From positions 2,808,001 to 2,868,000 of the forward strand of contig WPIO01000047.1 in NCBI GenBank assembly GCA_009760855.2: a DNA stretch of 60,000 nt, given 5' to 3'. Shown piece after piece: positions 46,847 to 56,800 of the stretch. Every line of letters starts with the position of its first letter. Position 1 is the first letter of the stretch. A program made the position numbers and the translations under genes. A model generated the notes under the pieces. It was not told the origin of the DNA, did not search any database, and saw nothing but the letters and a program-made list of their open reading frames with translations. This DNA comes from Cristatella mucedo. Its lineage: Eukaryota; Bryozoa; Phylactolaemata; Cristatellidae.

Positions 46847-49800
46847 GAGAGACAGAGACAGAGACTGAGTGAGAGAGAGAGAGAGTCGCAATGGGCAGCT
46901 GGCGTCAGCCACGCCAGCGCATTTGAGGCACGTCGAACGCGCATGATCTTCTGCAGATCAAGCTTCGCCGGTTCAGCGGGTCACCGCTCGCACCGCTCGG
47001 AACGCCAGCAGCGAGCGCTAGCGCGTGCGTTTGCTTGCAGCCGACACGACAGCGCGATACCAGCTCGGCTACTGCTTCACGAAGAGGCCATACATATGCC
47101 AGCTTCCCATAGCGCAGAGTCTGCAGAAGGCGACGCCACCGTCGGGTAAGCGCTGGCCGTCTGGCTGGCGCGCGTTCGCAAGCAGGGAGGGGTCGTGCGC
47201 TCGCGTCTTCGTCGAGGCACGGATCCCTCGACAAAGGCCTCGACGACTTACGGTAGGCAGCCGGGCTCTGTCACGTTCGCAGACGGCATGGGATGCGAAA
47301 GCGGATGGAGCTACTACAAGGGCTTTTGCTACTTCGTGGAGACGCGCGAGGACACGTACGCCAACGCCGACTCTCAGTGCAAGGCGAAGAGCTCGTATCT
47401 CGTGTCCGTTCGGGACGCCAACGAGCAGTCGTTCGTTTCCGGTATGAGGCGTTCCGCTGCTGCTGCAGTGCGAGCAGGCGCAGGCGACTGCCCCCGGCGG
47501 CTGCCATCCCCCTCAACCGCCAACTCTTTGAGGCGGCGCGAACGGGATAGCGCTTGCGGCCACCCCTGACGATTGGCCGGCTCAGTATGCATGCGGTAAG
47601 CTCGGCTGCGTCTTCCGTCGCCAAATCCTGGCTACGGCCAGGTCAAAACAGAATCGCTTCGGCCTCGGCGGCCTGCGCTATTGGCCGGGAGCGGCCGATG
47701 TGAACGAGGTGCGCTGATCGAGAGGTCTCTGAAGGCGCGCGCTCGCAAGACTCGTCTGGGTTTGGCATTCAGATAGCATCGCAACGCGCGCAACTTGCGC
47801 AGTGCAAGTCGGCACCAAGACAGCGGTAGCGAGAATCGGTCGCGTTTTCTTAAGGCATATTGAAGGACAGCTCGTGGGCTGGCGCAGACGACCTCGCCTC
47901 GCAAGGCAACTACCGATGGAGCGACGGCAGTCCAGTAAGCAGCAGCAGCAGCATCAGACGATGCGACGTTGCCGCCGCGCGGCGAGCGTCCCACTCTTCC
48001 TACTCCGCGATTGCTGCCGCCGCCACCGCCGCAGCAGCGGCGGCAGCGGCAGCCACGCGCCTGCGTCCTGTTTTCTGCCACTTTTCGTGTGCGTATCGTA
48101 CGCAGTTCACGTTCACCAACTGGGCCCCTTCGGAGCCGAACAATATGAACAACAACGAGCATTGCATTCAGCTGTTCATCACCGCGGGCAGAGAAGGCGA
48201 ATGGAACGACATGCCGTGCGCGTCGAGGCTCGACTACGTCTGCAAGAAGCCCGCCATACCGGGTGGCTTCGTGCCGCCATCGCTTCCGCCCGTCACCCGT
48301 AGGCGCAGCGCCGGACGCTCGCGACGTCGCGGCTGCCGTCTCGCCGCTCGCGGCCGTTGCAGAGTGCTCCGCCTCCGAGATACGGTCGCTCAAGCCGCTG
48401 TCGCGCGGAGCGCGCTCCTTCTTCCCGTCTCGCATCTCGCACACCCGACGCCGTCCGCGCGCTGCGCCGTGCAGGTCCGTTCTCGCCGCTCTGCGGGCCC
48501 GGCTGGAGCTACGACTCGCAGTCGGGTGCATGCTACTGGTTCAGCTCAGACAGCAAGCCGTGGCCGGACGCGCAGCTGGCGTGCCAGAAGCTCTCCGCTG
48601 ACCTGCTCAGCATCGGCGGCCGCACCGAGACCACGTTCCTGCTCGGTATGCGACTCGAACCGCGTCGGCCGACAGCGCTCGGGAGCGCAAAGGTCACGTG
48701 ACCACAGCTTCGGCGGCGTTTTCCAACGTGCGACCGGCGCGCTTCCTTCCTTCCACCGCCATCGCTTCCACTCTAGACCGGCTAGAGCGCGTGCTTCCAG
48801 TCTTGCAGGCCACCCAAGAGGCAAACTGCTGAGGCCTGAATGGTGTTAGACAGCGAGTCGGAGCGAAGATTGCTTGGAGGAGGAGGAGGCATCTGGGCCT
48901 TTAGCTTAGAAATATGTGGAAAAGTGTGGACAACCTTGTCGGGCAAAATTATTTCGGCCAATTTTTTAAATAATCTGCGAGGGCATAGAGAGGTTCACAT
49001 ATGCATAGCTTTAATTTAAGTGTAATAAAGTTCACTGCTGACACGATTCGAGTCCAGGATCTCAAGAATCTCAAAATTAGCGACAAACACGGTGAAATGG
49101 TAATCAATTAACCTTGTCCTTCGTTCACTCACTGCATTCGCTTCCTCTCACTGACTACGCGGACTCAAAACGCGGCGATTTGCAGAGAATCACACAAGTT
49201 AAGCGGATATCTTTTCGCTAGCCACATTACCTCGCCCGGTTAGGTGAGGCTTCCCAAAAATTCTGGAAAGCACCGCCGAGTACGGCGTCTACATCCTAGA
49301 TAAAATGACACTGCAGGCTGAAAATCTATGCTGTTGGGCTGAAACTCTATGCTGTTTTCTATATAAGCATTAGTAAAAATTTAGCCATGCTGCATGCAGC
49401 GTCGCTGCCGCGCGATATGACGGCTATTTGTTACTAAATCTGCACAGAAAGTCTTTAGGGTTTGGAATGCGTGTAGAAACTGTTCAGGAACGATGCGTAC
49501 TTAGTCTCCAGATTTTGCAAAGTTACAGCCGGAGATACACGCGACGCGCTATGAAAAGTCTAGAAGAAGATGCATGGAGCGCACGATCACGTTAGGCGAT
49601 TATCTTAACCGTCTGGGCCCTAGCCAGGGCGGTTATAGGGAGCCACGAAGGTGAAAGAGAAGTGACGCAAACAATATAAAAAATACATTTGCATAGCGGC
49701 AGAAGAGAACTTGATCTCTATTCTGGCGCTTCGCAAGTGCCACAACATTGCTCGAGCCCACGACCTCGGTTAGCTCACTCTGCACGGACAGGAAGACGTG

Positions 49801-52800
49801 CACTGAAAGTGTCGCGCAAGTCTCGACACGATCAAACACACCGTCTTGTTTAGCTGTGATGCCTTCACGCGAGCATGGTCCAATGCACGCGATGCACGCA
49901 CTCGATAGCACCGTAGCTCGTACGCAGAAGGAACGTTTCTGACCGGGCCGTCGTTCGCACTTGATCTTTACAATGCGGGGCTACGATTTTTAGGCAGATA
50001 TAAGCGATCGGTTGAAACTGAGTGACGAAAGCCCTCGCAGCAGCGCAGACCTTGGCGCGAGCTGCAGAAGTCCGAGTCAGCTGCTCTGCAGCTGCGATAT
50101 GCCAGCGAAAACGGCAGCCAATCGGATTGCTAGCGACTTTTTACAGAATAGGATTGTAGAGAAAAATGGCAGCTCTGGAAGGAGTATCTCGACTGCCTGC
50201 TGCGTAGTTTTCTTTCGCATTCAAACACTGCACCGTAATGCCGACTACAAACTTAATTGCACATCGTCTCGCTTAACCATCGAGGCTGACGCGGTACAGT
50301 CGAGAAGCCTCTGCGGCGTTGGCGGCCGCGGTTTGCCATCGAGCGCTCAGGTCTCGCTCCCGCGTGTTTCAGCTCTCACGTCGGCGGACAGCAATCCGCC
50401 CCTTTCTTATTGGATCGGTGCCAATAGGCGGAACGCAGCTGGCGCGTGGCAGTGGTCCGACGGAGCTCCGTATCGCTACATGAACTGGAATGCAGGCGAG
50501 TGACGATTCGCTATTCGCTGTCATGAGCGTTTTTACGTCCAAGAGAAAGAGAGAGAGAGAGAGACAGAGAGCACGCGAGCGCGCGCGAGAGAGCACGAGC
50601 CCGCGCTCTCAAGGGAGAGAGAGAGAGAGAGAGAGCGGAGCAGCGCGACGCCCTCTCTGGCCTCCCTCTCTCATCTCCGCCATCGTCGCGTCGGATTGCC
50701 ATTTGTTTGCTGAACGGCTTTTGCAGGCGAGCCCAATGGTCAAATCGCCAAGGAGGAGTGCGTAGAATGGTATACCAGCAGAGGATTTTGGAATGATTAC
50801 CCGTGCGCTAGCGCTTTGAAGTACATCTGCAAGAAATCCGGTTTGTGACGCACGAATTCGGCTCCAATGCCGTGCTTACGCTTTCACCGGCCCGCGCTAC
50901 GATGCTCACTCGCTGCGGACTCTCCCTCCGACCAACCTTAACGTTTTGCTAGTCGCTTATAATGACACCTACTATTGTCTAGGCATCGTTCTTACCTTCA
51001 CAAATTGGCTTTCTCGTTATTAGTGCGCACTCGGCGTATTTGCAGAAATATTTGTGAACGCCAAAAGATCCGTAGCCGACCGAGGCGATACTTTGTTTTC
51101 GGAACTCGGGCCCGCAATTCAGCCAGTTGGTGATCATCGCCGCAGCTGGCACCCTGTGAGAATTATATCCCATTTTCACCGGGACTGCATAAGGCGAGCA
51201 GCGGATGTGGTCACTCAAACGATTGCAGCCCGACTCCCAATTGCAATTAAAAACAAGCTTATGATTGAGGGCAGCACGCCGGGGTCCAATTTGAACGAGC
51301 AAGCGGAATTTTTAAGCCTTGACTTTCAGCCCCATGGTGGGTGAGATGGCCCTAGAAAGATAAGGTAAGGTAGCAGTTCCTCAATTCCTCTAGGAGAACT
51401 AGGACTATTAACTCAGAGCTCGAGTGATCTTTCCTAGCAGGTGACGAAACCTTTTTAGTTCTCGGCTCCATGTCAGACTCTATTTTGGTCGATATGCATC
51501 TGTAAATATCCCGCAGTATAAACTTTACTCGCGTAGATAAAACAGTGTTGAAGGTCAGCTGGAGCGAGAGCCTCACCCTAATAGCGGTACTGAAGTTTCA
51601 ACGGCCACCCGGCTACCGGTTGCCGAGAGAGTAATAAGGAGTTGTCCACAGCAGGACTTGAATCGGTGGCATGTGCTGTTGACGACTGCGAGCGATTATG
51701 AGCCTCTATCTGTTTGTCTCTCATCTCCTCTTCATAATAACGAGAGCTGTAAGCGTTGTCTTCTTGTGCGTTGCAGCCACTTCATCGGCGATCACGGCCA
51801 AGCCGATTGCACCAACCGCTGAAACGATCAGTGAGCCCGTCGCTGAGAATGGCTAGCTGCTGCTGCTGCCGCTGCCGGTCTTTCCTTCGGCTGCGGCTGC
51901 TCTGTCACATGTCACATGTCATATGTCACAGTCAAGCAATAAACTCTCTCTTTTTTTCACAGTTCCGCAGAACTGTACGCCTACGGCACTGCTATCTGGG
52001 AGCCATTGGGTTCCTGATGGGGCGTTTCGCGTTTCCTCGGCGCTGAACGCCAACTTCAGCGGCCCTGATAATTCTAGGCTTAACTGGGACGTGTTTTCTG
52101 GTAAGTATTCTGTACATTTAGTGCGAATATATTACGCCTAACAATAACTTCCACGCCTTATGTAACAGCTCATCTATGCGTCGTTCATCGCGATCTGCTT
52201 GCTTAGGAGGCACTTTGCAAGTATTCACCAAGAACGAATATTTGTACCAGCCTGTGCTAAGGCTTGACCTTCGCGGACTCACCTCTGTGACCTTCAGTGT
52301 TCAAGCCTGCAATGACGCCCACCTGACACTACAGGCCTCCCAGACCAGTGTTAACAAGTAAGTCTAGCGTCCACATTTCCAACTGCTGCAGGAGAATGCC
52401 ACCATGCTTAGACTCGCGATCAGCCCTGCTTCACGCTAACTTTAGACAAATGCCATCAAGAGACACAAAAGCCTAAAGCAAAGAGCGGCTAAACTCTACC
52501 CCGGCCACCAAGCTATTCCGATAGGACCCGGTATCATGGTGCCTTTTATGTCAGCTAGTACTGCATTTCCGAATGCGACCTCCCTGACGGTCTGTAATTA
52601 TTGCATTCTCTCAGGAAACTCGGTCGTGTTGGTCTGACCACTTTTTACTTCCGTTTACACAGTTATTCGGCGATTCACCGTGCCATATCGGGCAAAGTTA
52701 TTGAAGACTATTATGATAAACGCAAGTTGCTCCCTTTTCTATTCGAATGTGTATCAATAGTTAGGAATTGTATCACCTAATAAAAGCGCCAGTTGAATGT

Positions 52801-53841
52801 AGCCGACCGGGTATACGAAAAACCCCTTTTTTTAATCCAAGTTTCAAATGTTGTTGATAATTTCACCGAATGACGATAAGTTAAACTCAACAGGCACAGG
52901 CGACTCGAGCTAAACTCTTGCAATTTTTAGGCGAATCCTACCTACTACTTGTGCAAGTAACCCCTCTCGCTATGCTAATGCTTGAAGCTCAGCCTACTTT
53001 TTACTCAAGCTTGGTGGCACCTGACGGTGCTTGCGGCACCGTTGCGGCGAGAGTGGAGAGAAATGATCATAAAATGAAAGCACACAGGACTAAGCCACGC
53101 CCGCACACTCACATAACTCGGGATCATCTCGTTAAATGAAAATGATCGAGAGACCATTTGAGGTTGCCTAAAGGGTCAAGACTTTTTGTCATTTAAATCT
53201 CAGATAAAGTCGCATCGGTTTGTTGTAATGTAATGTAGTTTATTTCCATCTGTAACTCCACAAAGTCATAAAGACGATTGGTTGTTACGCAGGAGAGCTT
53301 TGTATGGCGCAATCACAGCCTAAGCGGCTTTCGGTACGCATTCGGTAGCCAACAGACTTCGTCTCACGCAGCAAAGAGAAAGTGGGAAGCATAGCAGAGT
53401 CAGGAGAGCAGTTGAGGTAGTGAGTAGCATAGAAGTAGCAGCTCAGGACCGCTGAAAAGGATGGGCCATAGTCAGCAGCAGGAGAGTAGCTGTCGTTGCG
53501 TAAGAAATCAGTTCAGGTTTCCTTGGGCACAGTTTAATTTTTTTCTCCTGTGTACTTTGCATGCTTTGCGTGCATACCTGAGCATGAGTCGGAAAATGTG
53601 GGTGAACCGTGATGGCACTCTAGGTAAGGTGCCGAGCTGGTTTGGTCCAGCGGTTCAGGTGCTCGCCCGACCAAAGTCTGGCTGAGATCGTGAGCTCGAG
53701 CCCCGAGGCATATGTAAAGCTCCTAAATAGTTAAAGTTCTCTTGGAGCGCTATACAAATGAATTATATATATATATATATAATTAGAATATATATATATA
53801 TATAATTAGAATATATATGTATAATTAGAATATATATATAT

Positions 53842-53880
<39 letters not shown>

Positions 53881-56800
53881 AAGGCCCTTGCTCTTCATTA
53901 CATTGGTACCAAGGTTGTGGGTTCGAATCCTGTGGCGGGAGATTATTTATTGCCGCTGCAGGCGGGTGGTGCTAGCCTTTAAGGCTCTTCTGCCGCTGTA
54001 CGAAAAGAGGCTGTTAAACCAGCTACTATTCGTAGGGTTAGTAGCCAGAGAGCGTATTAATAGGTGGCTCGAGCTTTTTCTAGTGTGATCTAGCATTCTG
54101 GTCTCGTAAGGATACTTTTTCGCTCTTGAACGTTTCTCGAAGCTTTGTAAAATGCATTCCATTATCCCTTGGTTACCACTTCTGATACAGGGAATTTTAA
54201 AGCACATGGATATAGGTTTAGTTTGCGAGGGCGCTGTAAAACGCCAGCCTTAAGATTAATTATTATCATCCATTATAACTACCAAGTTGCTTTCTTCCTT
54301 CTCAACGTATAGACGGTACCTAGAAATATATTCAATTATTTTAGGGTGATTTGTAGATTTTGCATTTATAATATTGTAAAATTGTTTTTACAACTTGTAC
54401 GAGTCCTTCTGCGGCCTTTATGTAAGTGCTTTGAAAGTGGATAAGTTTCTACATATTTTCCTGATTGCGTTATAGGAATTCTTATGAGATAGTTCTCGGT
54501 GGTTATGGAAACTCTGGGCATCGTTTACGGGAAACACATCAAGGAAACGACATCGCTTCAGCACAATCTGTACTTCTGGACTGCAGCTCGCAGAGGTATT
54601 TATAATTTACTCAAATTAGCGCAAACAAACTAAAAGCTGCCAGACACTGTCGCTGAATTCTAGAAGCAGCAGCGGCTTGCAGAGATGCTACTTAATACTC
54701 ACACGGCACATCAGCTTATCTAGCCACGTATCGTAAGCATTTTTTTTTAGTTCCAATCAGATTCAGGCAAAGGCGGCAGGAAGATTGCAAGCCTAATTTT
54801 CTTTACTACAGCGACAATTGGAAAAATGTGACAGATTTCTTTAAAAACAACATTTCAGGTAGCAACAAGTCAGCGCGTAATGTGAGAACTGGTGGATAAT
54901 CTCCAGGCTATCTGCCGGAAGGCTCCGGCGCCTACTATAACTTGGTGCGCTAAAATCCTTTGTTAGAACGAAAGCAAAGCACGTCGGGCCTTTTAGAAGC
55001 CGGCTGCCCGCATTGAAACCTGTTGACCACGAGACCCGGCTTCCGAATGCTACCACTTCCGACCTTCCGAATATCTTAACCTATGGGTGCTCCTCGTTGC
55101 TGCAGCATTTTACTGCAGTCAGCACGCTCTTGTGTACGCGCGACACTCCCTAGTCGGATAGTGGTACAGCGAGCATGTCCTGAAGCTAGCAATACACGCC
55201 AAACGGTAGCGACACAGTACCCGATATCCTGCAGACAGAGCTACCATCAACACATTATTGTGAACAGAGCAAAGAGCTGTCTGCATAATGAAGCTGATAC
55301 GGCCGATGCCTTTCCGCAGACTAATCTACAAGCTTATAGCAGGTCGCACTCAACGCTATGATTCGCCGACCGGCGGACCGTTACTCCCAGAGAGCGACTG
55401 GGGTTAGGCTAGCAGAAGTTTGTAGATGCCTCATGAAAGTGCGTGGTTGACTGTTTTTGTACGCAAGCATCCTAATGGAATGCTACCGTGTTGCAACGCA
55501 CTTTGCAGCCGCTGAGCTGCCAGGTCAGCTAAGCAAGTGGCCTGGAAATGGCGCAGTATTTTATTAGCAAGATTGCATTATCAATTATCTGCACTGGCTA
55601 CCAGTCAAAGCAACGGATTGACTTCAAGGTTTTGTCGCTCACTTTTAGGTCCCTTCATTCTATGGCTCCAGCCTATCTCTCCGACATACTCCCCCATCAG
55701 GCCAAGCATCGTACCACCCGCTTTTCGGAATCCAACAGTCTAGAAATACTTTGTACAAACCTCAAATCCTTTGGAGACCGTGCATTCAGTTCGTATGCTC
55801 CCAAAGCTTGGAACTCCCTCCCGACCTGCGTCAGAACATCTCCTGACCTGACCACATTTAAAAGGAACTTAAAAACACACCTCTTTAGGACAGCATTTAG
55901 TGGGTCCCTGTGATTCGTCCTTCACGTGCTTATGCGTGCTGACACTGTGCATGCTGCCACTAACCACATTTGCATGCTGACTCTGTGCATGTCACCCCTA
56001 ACCATGTTATTCATGTTGTTTGCTTTTCAAGCATGATTTTACTTACCATTTAAGTGAATTTCCCTTTGCAGTAATGTAAAGCGCCTAGAAAGAGATTAAG
56101 TTCTCTGAGGGCGCTTAATCAAGTACATTGTTATTATTATTATTATTATCAAAATTGATCTTTAAGTCGAAATAAGCAATGAAACAGTAATTCCCATAAA
56201 TTTGGCCTTTGGTTCACCTTAGATATCTCACTACTTTTGGATTTGTCAACGAGTTCATCCAAAAATCAAAATAAGCAATTGAACAGCTATTCCAAGATTG
56301 TTTGGCGACCGAATGAGTACGGAAGGCCTCTTGGGCTTTCAGTGCGCTGTACAAAACTCTCCGGCGTAATACACCCCATAGTCTCTGTGGCTTTGTGGAG
56401 TTACATACGGAGATACATTGCATTACATTTCAATAAAGCCGGCCTTCCCTGAGTCTCAGCTGTCCGCCTAATGTTGAACTTTCCGATTAGTTCACCAAAA
56501 CGTTAATTCATTTGATCTCCAAGCATATATTTCACCGGAAAACAAGCGCCATAGCGGCGTTGGTCATTTCCAATCTCTTCAAGTCTCTCTAGCTGCCACG
56601 ACATACTAAAGGATTGCAGGTTTTTGAACAGGTCTTTGTAATTTCTGTAGGAGATTCTGGATTTCGTGGGCAGATCGGAAAGTTCAGGTCGGCACTGGCA
56701 ATGCAATAGGCCAAGGAGTTTTTCTTTCCGCCGATACTGCGGTGCCCCTCAGCGTTGCGACGGTAGCCGTATCGACCGGATGGGGAGCAGTAGGAAACTG

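Larger units (their letters stand above)
53604..54022 (+). mobile_element. SINE family B, split by a nested SINE A and AT repeat
   Basis: The 5' piece (CCGTGATGGCACTCTAGGTA, to about 53630) and the 3' piece (from 53881: B box GGTTCGAATCC at 53920-53930, CTTTAAGGCTCTTCTGCCGC, AAAAGAGGCTGTTAAACC) are the two halves of a family B element like that at 40785. Confidence 0.75.

Noticed and set aside
47632-48531. 299-codon minus-strand open frame
   Set aside because: It lies in a GC-rich block with few stops in any frame, opposite real CTLD exons 13-15, and its Arg/Ala-rich composition matches no family.
47860-48849. 329-codon plus-strand frame as a single coding exon
   Set aside because: CTLD4 motifs fit only exons 13 and 14 of it; the rest is intron 13 and Arg-rich intron 14 sequence. 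The in-frame intron 13 is reported as a finding instead.
53920-53930. A tRNA gene, suggested by the perfect B box GGTTCGAATCC
   Set aside because: No cloverleaf can be drawn: the A-box side is split off by an inserted SINE, and the following body matches SINE B at 40785.
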